64,000 bases of DNA from Collybiopsis luxurians FD-317 M1. Lineage: Eukaryota; Basidiomycota; Agaricomycetes; Agaricales; Omphalotaceae. The notes beneath the pieces were generated by a model, which had not been told where the DNA came from, made no database searches, and saw only the letters and a list, made by a program, of their open reading frames with translations. This document shows positions 12,156 through 22,034 of this stretch, one piece after another. The stretch spans positions 62,001 through 126,000 of the forward strand of contig KN834819.1 of the NCBI GenBank assembly GCA_000827265.1, written 5' to 3'. The position numbers were made by a program, and so were the translations under genes. Numbering within the stretch: the stretch's first letter is position 1; every line of letters begins with the position of its first letter.

Positions 12156-13481
12156 TTACTCAATTTGTCCAATAAAGTGGGAGACTATGAAGACTGTAGT
12201 GGGGTAGAAGGGCTTTTGAATGCTTATCAGAGAAGACCATACAGGCAAACCATAAATGAAATACAACACACTAGAATCATTAGAGTAAATGGTTGAATGA
12301 CAGTATCATATGCCTCAAGCAAATTAGAGCCCTCAGTCTTCGATAGGCCAACTGCCATAGACATTGCATAGTACACTGCCTAAGATCCAGAATAGTGTGA
12401 GCTCCTGGCAAAATAGTATAGAAAGAGATATTTGCCTGAATAATGCAAAATGCAATTCCATATTCCAGCAAAACCCAGAGCACTCTTTTTACTACAGATA
12501 CACCATCCCCACTCATATATTCCTTGCCAAATATGTTTGTTCTTTGAGAAAGGGTCCTACAAGTGCAGCGCTTAGACTGATTTTCTCTGTTGAACACATT
12601 GAACTAACCATGTTTTGTATGCTGTTGATAGAGTAGCCACTATGTTCAAATTCAGGGAAAAAAGCCAGTAGAAATTATTCTTGACTGCTTTTGCTAGGCT
12701 TTCACCTGGGTCCCCACTTTCGCCTGGGTCCTCCGTTTCAAACCAAACTGTGACACATATGAAAGTGAACACTTTGGAGAAAATGAGCAAGATGAAATAA
12801 CCCAATTAATGACATTCACCAACCTGTGTTGCATACGGCTAAGAATATCCAGAACCATTGAATCCACTTTTTTCCCCGCCATAAGACCCAGGCTCTCCAG
12901 ATTACCAATATATCTCCAATTAAGAGCTATTATGATAAATATGCAAGTGAACGACATGGCATGTGCAAAAGGGTTTGGGATAACTGACGTTAAGGCTGCT
13001 CGACCATGCAATGGTGAGGATTATAAGAGCTGAGGTCCTTGATTCAAAGAAGGCGGCTGTCCTTTCCTCGAGAGGACGACTGGTGTCCGGATAAATGAAG
13101 AGCGTACGAACTTCCGCCAACGGCGTCGTACAGGCACTGAAGAAGGCGCAAGTGGTGCTCACAAGGAGACAAAGCTGCAGGACAAGAGCAATCTGCCGAG
13201 GCCGACTTCGAACTCCGTGCTGGCTACATCAAAAAACATGCAAATAACTGAGCTCGGTTTAGGACATTGAATTACTCAATACTTACATGATGAAGCGAAT
13301 AGCAAATGTCGAAGTCCCAAGATAAAGACCTGGCACGAACCTCGTTCACATTCACATACTTGTGTAGATCGAAGGAAAGTTACAAACCAAAGAGGACGAA
13401 TATAACAATGCAGCCAACCGTCTCGGCTCTCAAAAAATATCCCAGAGCAAAAAGGCTGGTCAGATCATCTGTGTCTGGCAT
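12156..13481 (-). CDS. Multi-pass membrane protein, tandem array copy 2
   Basis: Start MPDTDDLTSLFALGYFLRAE with first helix VGCIVIFVLFG. Following exons give LYLGTSTFAIRFI, VRSRPRQIALVLQLCLLVST, LLIGDILVIWRAWVLWRG, FYWLFSLNLNIVATLSTAY, VLLEYGIAFCIIQ, VYYAMSMAVGLS and the last exon PFYPTTVFIVSHFIGQIE. All landmarks of the family are present and in frame, so this copy looks intact. It is the most diverged of the readable copies and carries an extra repeat of GESGDPGES in the fourth loop. One intron, after VVKRVLWVLLEYGIAFCIIQ, appears to start with GC. Confidence 0.7.
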
Positions 13482-13618
13482 GTTAAACTGGAAGTCCTCC
13501 TGCATAGCTGAGAGAGACACCTCGAAACATTGAGCTAACGGGATGTCAGATTTTTGTCAAACGCACCTGTCTCTAGCCACGCAACTACCTCGATACCCAC
13601 CAGGCATCAATACTGTGC

Positions 13619-13625
13619 TTTTATA
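13619..13625 (-). promoter_or_regulatory. TATA box of array copy 2
   Basis: On the minus strand it reads CATATAAAAGCAC, about 138 bases before the start of copy 2 at 13,481. Position matches the other copies although the flanks differ. Confidence 0.45.
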
Positions 13626-14059
13626 TGGAATTACTTTTGAGTCTCACGAGCGAAAAACGCCGTATTAAACTACTGTACCGCCAAGTTTACTTTTCACCTG
13701 AGGTGAATCACAATTGAAAGGTCATTATTTCACTCCCGTTATTTTGAATCAGGGACAACTTCACCCTGAGAATTTTGGGTCCGGGAGGCAATTGAAATCC
13801 AATCTTTCCAACTATTTTTCACCGCGGATGAAACGTACGAATCAGCGGTGTGATATATGTTGAAGCTTCCCTGATTTTCTTTGAGTTATTTATATTGGTC
13901 TGTAACCTGCTGACAGCTTGGACAGAATGTGGCGTTGGCTACAGGATTCGCAACTATCAATGGTGGTCCAAGTTACAATCTATTATATATAGTACAGTTA
14001 CCGGTACAAAACGAATTCCAGCGACTTCCTTCTTCCTTTCCGTGAGTAACTAAACTAGG

Positions 14060-14795
14060 CCTACGCCTCCGTGATGGCCTGGTAACCAAGCCCTCTGCTG
14101 AACTTAAGGTTCTCGCGTTGCACCAGAAACCTCGTCAGAGGTCTTGGGAAAACGGCCCAAGCAAATGTTGGCGGAGACATTCTTTTTGCATAATTTTGGC
14201 AGACGTCATTACCTTCCTTTTATATTTTTGAAGGTGAGAAAGTTGGACTTAAAAAGGGATTTACGTACCAATTTTCTTCCCTACATCCACATCTAAACTC
14301 CCAAGCACGTCAAAGCTTCTAACGACACGCTGACGTGCATAGATAATTGATAACCATGGCACATACTTTACAATATCTAATCTCATATAAAGGACTTCCC
14401 TCTGAAAAAGGTCCAGATATCCAGTCGCATCCGCAGTGTCTATTGCCGTTGGAGACGTTGGGAAGCCCAAGCCCAACAAATGGCTTCCAACCGTATTGAG
14501 CTCAGCGGTAACATGAAAACGAAAATGTTTTTCATTGCTCATTAAGGTAAATGCGTGTATTAGTGGAATAAACGACCTGTCGTGGATGTAGAAAATAAAA
14601 TTGGTACATAAATCCCGCCAAGTCTGATTTTCCCACTTCTCAAAGGAAGGTAATCACATCTGCCAAAATTAGGGGAAAAAAAGTCTCTGCCAACATCTAC
14701 ATACATACTTCCGTTTTCCCAAGCCGTCTGACGAGGTTCCTGGTGCAAGGTTCAGCAGAGCTTGGTTACCAGGTACGTACTCCGGTAGGCGTTAT
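14060..14795. mobile_element. MITE-like element with about 200-bp inverted arms
   Basis: The stretch 14,073-14,290 is the imperfect reverse complement of 14,578-14,775. Shared blocks include CTGGTAACCAAGC, CTCTGCTGAAC, AACCTCGTCAGA, TTGGGAAAACGG, AATTTTGGCAGA, ATTACCTTCCTTT and GTACCAATTTT. The outer ends also match as ACGCCT..CCGG-like sequence. The middle (about 290 bases) holds only an unconvincing minus-strand open frame (14,261-14,542) that runs into an arm. With no transposase it is best read as a non-autonomous DNA transposon. Target duplication was not clear; a TA at each border is possible. Confidence 0.6.
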
Positions 14796-15261
14796 AGCAT
14801 CCTTACACACACATTCTTTTGGACATATAAATACCAAATTACATATTACCCGTCATTAGTCCCCTTCTTTCACGGCGTGTGGCTTTCCTCAATACATTCC
14901 TAGTCAAGTTCTATTGCATGGCTGAGAATTACCCAACGTCCTTACAATTTTCATCGATACATATGGCAGTGTCATATGTTCTACACACTCAATCATTGCA
15001 TGCAAAGCCACCAGAGCTAAAATATTTCAGTTTTAAAATGTGCGCGTGAACGTCAACGTCTACCCGTTCTAGAAAGTAAGGTACATATCTACATACTATC
15101 CAGGAGGGTTTTAAATGAAACCTAGCATTCTCATGGGCGAGATGACGAGAAGCAGGGTACAGGAAACAGGATATAGAATCAGCGTCCATCCTATCCCATA
15201 TATGTATAGTGCCAAAGCTCGACATCAAGGCTCCGCACAAGACCACAGCCGTGGAATTCAT
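14796..15261. other. Intergenic region, no gene seen
   Basis: AT-rich spacer between the MITE-like element and the 3' end of array copy 3. An open frame at 14,989-15,261 has no family resemblance. Confidence 0.4.
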
Positions 15262-17067
15262 TTATGCTCTAAAGCAGTGAGCAATCGATTCAATTGTAGT
15301 GTACAGGCATGGACAGTAACTTGATTGAGATCTTCCAGCCAGATCGGTTACTATAAAGACTGCAGTCGGATAAAATGGCTATTATATGCGTGTAAGTAGG
15401 TTATGACTTGTCGTGAGCCAGAGCAGACTAAGTCCTGGCCGGAAATAACTCACTAAAATCATATTTCCAAACAGTTGGATCAGGGCATCATACAAGTGTA
15501 ACAAACTAGAGCTATTGTTGCTTGATATATAAGATGCCGTTGTAATTGCACAGAATGCGAAAAGAATTTTTGTATAATTTGTAAAAATCATATAGTTACT
15601 CAAGTACCACCCCGCAGAATGCCAAAAACAACTCCCGATTCTTCCACGACCCCGGACACCTTTTCCGCTCGAGATGAACCGCCAGAATTACGCTTAAGCG
15701 GCTTAAGGACATTTGTTGTTCTGGAAATTATATGGAAGCGTCTCATGAAAATGCTCACACTACCCATGCTTTGTATGTGATTGCTGCCGTAACAAGGACA
15801 TTCAAAGCGAGAGGAATTAACAGGTAGAACTTTAGTTCAAATACTCTTCCCGACGACCCGAGACCCGAACTTGCATTCGACACTCCATCCTTCCAAACGA
15901 TGACGGACGAGTCTGAAATGTACAATGGACCTTTGATGCGACATCTCAAGGTCCCTTTTGTGACTGTAATTCCTCTGTGTACCTTCCATGCTGCAGGACT
16001 CAAGTACTAGAAATACCCTGTCGGCGGAGTTTATATCATGTTCGTCAACCTCCTCTTTGTTGTCTTTTTCGCTATATTCGACTGGGCCGTGTTTTTCACT
16101 TGGGTCAAGGAACTCGAGTCCAAGAGAAAGCCTGTCCCTGCTCTTCTAGCTGCCATTGCAAATCAGGGGACAATCTTCACTCTCTCACTGTTGAGCGTTA
16201 TCCTGCTGTCGTTTGTTATCGGTATGGCCGTCGCCTCCATCTCTGCTCAACCCTCAACTGGCATGGGTGTCGTTTGGTTTGATTATTGAGATCCTGTTCT
16301 ACTGCATAGCACCGGATAGCAGGAAGGGTCGGTTGGTGGAAGGGTCGATTGTTGGTAGTTACTAGTTTGTTGGTAGGTGTGTTTTTAGTGCCAGAGATGA
16401 GTATAGTGAGGAGTGTGATGAGGAGGAAGGAGGTAAGGTTCAATGTGAAGAGACAAGGGTGATGAGTATGATGTTGATTATGGTGATTATTGGGGCTGTT
16501 GCGCCGACGTTGTTTTATCAGTTTTATACAAGTGTGAGCGTTATTTTTTTTGAGCTTTCTTGTGCGTTCTGCCTATCTTCTGTTGCTAATACGTGAATTC
16601 TTTCTTTCAGCTCATGTACCGGCTGTCTGAGCAAGCCACTGAGTTTACCGGATATATCATGGGTTTACGGTCAGCGCTATTGCCAGCATCTGGACCCCGC
16701 GAAGGACCCGTTTTTATCAGAGTACGGTCAAGAATTTGATATTTTTCTGTGCAGCTATTTTGATCTTTCCGAGTATATTTTGCTCGCCGTCTTCGATGGT
16801 ATACTCCCTCGGCATACGTTGTTCATGAAATAAGTTTACTGACAGCTCGTCTTCTACGCAGTCATACCTCCGCCAGCCTATGGCTCTCCCTCCACAAGCA
16901 TGCTTCCCCAGATATGGGAGAATCCTCAACAATTGCTCAATCCAAACAATCTTCCATTCCATCAAAGAATGCACACCGAAAAACATACAAATAATAATCC
17001 GTCCCGCAATTATCGTTTTTAATCCATATCCCAGCTGTAAAATGATTGCCAGATCATTATCATTCAT
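15262..17067 (-). pseudogene. Multi-pass membrane protein, array copy 3, middle replaced
   Basis: Exon 1 is readable (MNDNDLAIILQLGYGLKTII, helix AGRIIICMFFG, start 17,067), and the 3' exons are readable (ELKFYLLIPLALNVLVTAAI, ISSNNSSSLLHLYDALIQLFG, and PFYPTAVFIVTDLAGRS at about 15,340-15,395). The exons for IALFLQ and LLIGDTLVLWRAW, present in all other copies, are missing. In their place (about 15,990-16,760) lies a plus-strand fragment of an unrelated membrane gene. The usual stop after GRS has mutated, so the frame would run on to 15,262. Both changes indicate a pseudogene. Confidence 0.7.
15990..16760 (+). pseudogene. Inserted fragment of an unrelated membrane protein gene
   Basis: A plus-strand frame reads VYIMFVNLLFVVFFAIFDWA, FFTWVKELESKRKPVPALLA, ANQGTIFTLSLLSVILLSFV and then GMAVAS. 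At least two hydrophobic segments are visible. A later exon (MSMMLIMVIIGAVAPTLFYQ) ends at a good donor and is followed by an intron at about 16,532-16,611. The frame is broken between these parts and neither end of a full gene is present. It lies inside array copy 3, in the opposite direction, where that copy's middle exons should be. It is therefore a gene fragment that arrived by rearrangement. Confidence 0.5.
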
Positions 17068-17163
17068 TAATAGTAACAGTTTCAGGGAGGGGGAGAAATG
17101 AAGGTGTCGATACCAATTGCTAGCCACCCTAGCTGGTGAGCAGCTCGATGTTGATATCGAGTC

Positions 17164-17170
17164 TTTTATA
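17164..17170 (-). promoter_or_regulatory. TATA box of array copy 3
   Basis: Minus strand reads GCGTATAAAAGACTC, identical in core to copies 1, 5, 6 and 7, about 100 bases before the former start at 17,067. The promoter is kept although the gene is broken. Confidence 0.45.
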
Positions 17171-17684
17171 CGCAGAGTCAGAAGCTGTGTCACAAACATA
17201 GCCAATACTTATGACAAACTTGTTCAATGTTTATTATCTGCTAAAGAACGGGTACTGGCAACAACAAACACGCCGCCAATAAGTAATAAACTTTCATCCG
17301 AGAAAGAGTATGGTATTGGAAGACCGTTGATCCACACTTATACTAACCTTTCACCAAGAGCGACAGTGTCTTCTAATTCAGACGAATGAATGAAACCTTT
17401 AATTTCTGACAGACATTGAAATATTGAAAAGTAAGTATTCTAATTGTCTTTCGCCGCTTGCAAAAATGAATTAATGGTAGTGTGAAACAGTTCGCAGACC
17501 ATGGAATATCTTATTCACTTCCAATCTATAACTGTATTGTAGCAATTATTACGCTGCCCCGCGGCCTTCTACTTGTTGTGTTGTGTCTAAATGCTGCGAA
17601 GAAAAAAGTCCAGCATGAGGTGCAATCAAGCTACAGTCATACGAAGAACGTCGACATCGGAAGTGAAGGTCAGCTTCTCTAATC

Positions 17685-17875
17685 ACAGCCCAGCCTAGGC
17701 AGTCGCTGCAACCTGCCTTCATCGCCCCAAGCCCGTAATATCAAGGAAAGAATTCAGTACACTAATATGAGAATAACAATATGAATCATGATGGTGGATT
17801 GACATTAGTGTTCGCGTATCTTCTTCTAGCCCTTTGCCCAAGGATTGCTGGCTGATGATGTGAAATACAGATAGT
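17685..17875 (-). pseudogene. Decayed copy of the caleosin 3' end (relic 1)
   Basis: Resembles the last two exons of the caleosin gene (49,936-50,123): CAGCCTAGGC..GTCGCTGCAACCTGCCT, then CCCTTTGCCCAAGGATTGC and GATGATGTGAAATAC. It lies between array copies 3 and 4 and is the most decayed of four such relics. Confidence 0.5.
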
Positions 17876-17882
17876 AATGGAA

Positions 17883-19110
17883 TTAAGATCTTCCAACTAG
17901 ATTTGCTACTATAAAGACTACAGCTGGATAAAATGGCTAATGTATGCGCGTAAATAGGTTATCAAGAGTCAGCGGAGACCTATCTTCTGAACTCACTAGA
18001 ATAACAATTCCAAATGGTTGGATGAAAGTGTCATACAATTGCGGCAAACTAGTAGTAGCAGAACTATTGCTGCAGGGCATGCTGGACGCCATGGAAATTG
18101 CATAGAATACTGTCTAAGAACATGAAAAGAATTTTCATTCGTGTTGAATGATGGGATAGTTACTCAGCGACTCACTTGCAGGATGCAAAAAACAACTCCA
18201 GATTCTACTACCATCTGGTGCGCCTTTTCAACTGGAGAAGTACCACTGGAATTACGCTTATGTTTTTTTCCAAAGACATTGGTTGACCTTGAATGTAACC
18301 TATTGGAAGGGGCATAATATGGATGCATTTTCAGATAATACTCACACCAACCACATCTTGTATGTAATTGCTACCGTAGCAACGGCGTTCAAGGCAAGAG
18401 AAGTCAACAGATAGAAATTCACCTTGAATGCTTTCCCTAAACTTTCACTCGGACCTCCGGAACTCCAAGCACTAACAGTGAGAGACAATGTGTTGATCAA
18501 GTTTGAGATGATTTAGACGATCATAGTAGAGAAGAGTATAAAGATGCTGCCGACCTGCATTGGATATTACTAAGACAATCCAGAGTGACTGTACCCATCT
18601 ATTGCCTCTCCATATGGCCCAAGCCCTCCAGAGAACTAACATATCTCCAATCAACAGCTGATAGCAGTTACAAAGGATCAGTATACTATTTAAATCCAGC
18701 ATGTCAGAAATGAATTTAGCAACTCGACTGACATTCATATTGCTTCACTAAAAGAAAGTCTTGGAAAAATTATTTCAAACCTTCGATCTTCCGAGCGCGC
18801 CGACTAATCTATCTTGTATAGAATAGCTGAGGTCTGGGTCCATGATAGAGGTAGAATGAATGCCCATGAAGATTATCATGCAGGCATGGAGAAAGGCGCA
18901 GATGCAGTTTATAAAGAGACAAAGCTGCAGAAAGAGAGCAATCTGTCGAGGATGTCTACGTAGTTTTCTCCGGCTTCAGATATTTTTGGTCCGTCCAATG
19001 GATCAAGTCAGTCGAATGAAAGCAATTTTCATTCTTACACTAAAAATTGAAATGCTATCCCTGAAGTTGCAACATGAAACCCTAGACACTTTTCTCTTAG
19101 TCATTTGAGG
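17883..19110 (-). pseudogene. Array copy 4, exons 2-8, cut off by the 24.6-kb element
   Basis: The 3' exons read normally: PFYPAVVFIVANLVGRS (stop at 17,883), HSRSTNVFGKKHKRNSSG, FKVNFYLLTSLALNAVATVA and LLIGDMLVLWRAWAIWRGNR. The exon that should hold IALFLQ is partly decayed. The last readable exon before the element is exon 2, reading GFHVATSGIAFQFL at about 19,035-19,080, aligning to GIYIMASGIAIRFL of copy 5. A further 30 bases of intron 1 follow up to 19,110. Exon 1 and the promoter are found on the other side of the element at 43,690-43,920. Confidence 0.75.
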
Positions 19111-19690
19111 CCTCCCCCGAATGGTGAAAATTTAAACCCCGCGCAAGCGCACAAATTTCCTGTTAGCACGCACAAAATTGTCTTCTAGCGCAACTAGATT
19201 AGTAACTATACACTAGCGATTACATGCATAGATAAAAATTTCTGTGTGCATGCGCGCAATATAGTTTACAAGTGCACTATTCGAAGGTGGAAAATCACTT
19301 AAATTTTAAGAAAACTACTTAGAGAATGACTCTTATAATATCCATGAAGTGGTTTGCAGAAGACCTTTGTCCACTTAAGTTAAGAAATGTACCTTCATTT
19401 GAGATAAGAGCCAAGTAACTCGAATGAAGTGTCAAAAATGGTAATCGGTTAAAATTCGGCTAGCTATTGCCGGAGTCCAGCCTGTGATCCATATTGCTCA
19501 CCCATCACAAGGCCTGGCACAAATCATCTTGTGATGTATGAGTAATATGGATCGCTCACATAAGAGACCTGGGCCCCTGGCAGATACCTCGGAAACGATA
19601 AACGTACTTAACGGTACCCGGTAACCGGTAAAAACAGGGTACGCTGATGGGACTGGAGAGGGCCCGCGACGGTACCTCTCTGACATAAGC
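19111..19690 (+). repeat. Left terminal inverted repeat of the element
   Basis: Aligns with the reverse complement of 43,215-43,689 over its full length. Shared blocks include AAGCGCACAAATTTCCTGTT, CTTCTAGCGCAACTAGATTA, CACTAGCGATTACATGC, GAAGTGGTTTGCAGAAGACC, CTCGAATGAAGTGTCAAAAA, TCGGAAACGATAAACGTACT and ACGGTACCCGGTAACCGGTA. By eye the identity is high, perhaps 85-90 percent. The left copy contains an extra hairpin of about 100 bases (see 19,470-19,565). Confidence 0.85.
19470..19565. repeat. Hairpin inserted only in the left terminal repeat
   Basis: The arms read GTGATCCATATTGCTCACCC and, reversed, GTGAGCGATCCATATTACTC, then both CATCACAAG, around a short loop (CCTGGCACAAAT). The right terminal repeat lacks this stretch: it goes directly from GGCTAACTATTAACGGGGCC to GGGCTATCTCGGAAACG. 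It is therefore a secondary insertion or local inverted duplication after the element was formed. Confidence 0.55.
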
Positions 19691-19789
19691 GCACATTATT
19701 GGTCGAATATCACTAGACAAATAGTCACTGTATTGATTGATTTAGTTTATACCCTAGGTGTATTAAAATGCTAGGGTATTATGATGCAG

Positions 19790-21725
19790 CCCTTTGAAGA
19801 CTGGATGTGAATGCAGACTAGAATTGATTTGAAGGTTTTTAAACTGGCAGCATAGGCAGGTGCACTTTGAATATGTCCTGAATTTAGATGCATCATTGTA
19901 AACTGTATTTACATGCAGATGAATTGTGAAAGTCTGTATCCAAAATCAGCCTTTCAGTAGGTTGCATTTGAATGTCACTTTCCATTTGAAGATCCTGCAA
20001 TCAGATGCAGTCTACAGTAAGCTGCATCTGGATGTAGGGGCACTGTGAGCAGCTACATTGAAATACAGCTTAGGAAAGAATGTATTTGTATGCAGAAACA
20101 TTTACAGCTGCTCCTGCATTGAAATACAGTTCACAAGAGACTGTATTTATATGCAGAAACTTTTACGGCTGCTCCTGCATTGAAATACAGTTCACAGGAG
20201 ACTGTATTTATATGCAAAAACTTTTATGGCCACTCATGCATTGAAATACAGCTCAAAAGTGACTGTATTTGTATGCAGAAACATTTACAGCTGGTTCTGC
20301 ATTGAAATACAGTTCATATACAGTTCATATACAGTTCATAAGAGACTGTATTTGGATGCAGAAACTCTTACAGCTGGTCCTGTATTGAAATACAGTTTAT
20401 AAGAGAATGTATTTGGATGCAGAAACATTTACAGCTGGTTCTGCATTGAAATACAGTTCATAAGAGACTGTATTTGGATGCAGAAACATTTACAGCTGGT
20501 TCTGCATTGAAATACAGTTCATAAGAGACTGTATTTGGATGCAGAAACTCTTACAGCTGGTTCTGCATTGAAATATAGTTCATAAGAGACTGTATTTGGA
20601 TGCAGAAACTCTTACAGCTGGTTCTGCATTGAAATACAGTTCATAAGAGACTGTATTTGGATGCAGAAACTCTTACAGCTGGTTNNNNNNNNNNNNNNNN
20701 NNNNNNNNNNNNNNNNNNNNNNNNNNNNNNNNNNNNNNNNNNNNNNNNNNNNNNNNNNNNNNNNNNNNNNNNNNNNNNNNNNNNNNNNNNNNNNNNNNNN
20801 NNNNNNNNNNNNNNNNNNNNNNNNNNNNNNNNNNNNNNNNNNNNNNNNNNNNNNNNNNNNNNNNNNNNNNNNNNNNNNNNNNNNNNNNNNNNNNNNNNNN
20901 TCATAAGAGACTGTATTTGGATGCAGAAACTCTTACAGCTGGTTCTGCATTGAAATACAGTTTATAAGAGACTGTATTTGGATGCAGAAACTCTTACAGC
21001 TGGTTCTGCATTGAAATATAATTTATAAGAGAATGTATTTGAATGCAGAAATGTTTAAAGCTAGTCCTGCATTGAAATACAGTTCATAAGAGGCTGTATT
21101 TGGATGCAGAAACCTTTATAGCTGCTCCTGCATTCAAATATAACTAAAGAAAGTGAATGTAGGAGGCATTCACAGCTGTCCTGTACTGAATACAGTTGAT
21201 ATGAGACTGTATTTGGATGCAGAAACTTTTACTCTACAGCTGCTCCTGCATTAAAATACAGTTCAAGAAAGATTGGATTTGAATGCAAGAGGCCTTCACA
21301 GCTGTCCTGCACTGAAATACAATCTCCATAAGAGACTGTATTTGGATGCAGAAACCTTTACAGTTGCTCCTGTGAATGGCAGGAAGCCTTTAGTACAGCT
21401 GTCCTGCAGAGATGTAGTTCACGAGAGACTGTATTTGGATGCAGAAACTTTTACAGCTATTCCTGCATTGAAATACAGTCTTTTCAACTGTATTTGGATG
21501 TAGAATTCTTTACTACTGCCCTGCATTCAAATACAGTTAGCTCCTCCTGCATTGAAATACAGTTCAGGGAAGGCTGTATTTGAATGCAGGAGGCTTTCAC
21601 AGGTGCCCTGCATCAAAATACAGTTCTGAAGAAACTGTATTTGTATGCAGAAATCCTTACAGCTGCTTGTATTAGAATGCAGGAGGCCTTTCCAGCTCAG
21701 GAAAAACTGTATTTGGATAGGCACC
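19790..21725. repeat. Left subterminal satellite array (61-bp units)
   Basis: The core is a head-to-tail repeat of 61 bases: for example ATGCAGAAACTCTTACAGCT recurs at 61-base spacing between 20,480 and 21,010. Each unit has a motif CTGTATTTGGATGCAG and, in opposite sense, CTGCATTGAAATACAG. Towards both edges the units decay and change length. Open frames reported in this stretch are artefacts of the repeat. The array contains a sequence gap at 20,685-20,900. Confidence 0.85.
20685..20900. other. Assembly gap (216 N)
   Basis: All bases are N. The gap sits within near-identical 61-bp units, so it probably marks a collapsed or unbridged satellite and the real number of units is unknown. Confidence 0.95.
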
Positions 21726-22034
21726 CCACAATAAACTAAGTGAACAAGTTGAGATTCACTTTGATTGTAGCAATATTATGTAGAACAAGCTCAAGATTCT
21801 AAAACTTAATGCAGTCTATGGGGTGTTGCATCTGGATGCAGGTGCTCTGTAACATCTTTCCAATAACTTGAACCATTCAAAGCTAGACATTGAAACTCAG
21901 AATTCACAATAGATTGAGTGAGCAGGTGGTCCCAAATGAGATTAGCTGTTGTTCTAGTGATATTGCAAGATAGTAAGATACAATATTCAAGGATTCTAAC
22001 GACTAGCAGAATGAGATAATACAAGATAAATGGA

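Noticed and set aside
14261..14542. 93-codon minus-strand frame in the MITE-like element
   Set aside because: It runs into one inverted arm and resembles no transposase.
20641..20953. Open frames spanning the N run
   Set aside because: Consist almost wholly of unknown bases within a satellite.
19790..21725. Possible CRISPR array (regular repeats)
   Set aside because: Units are contiguous 61-bp repeats without unique spacers, in a eukaryotic genome.
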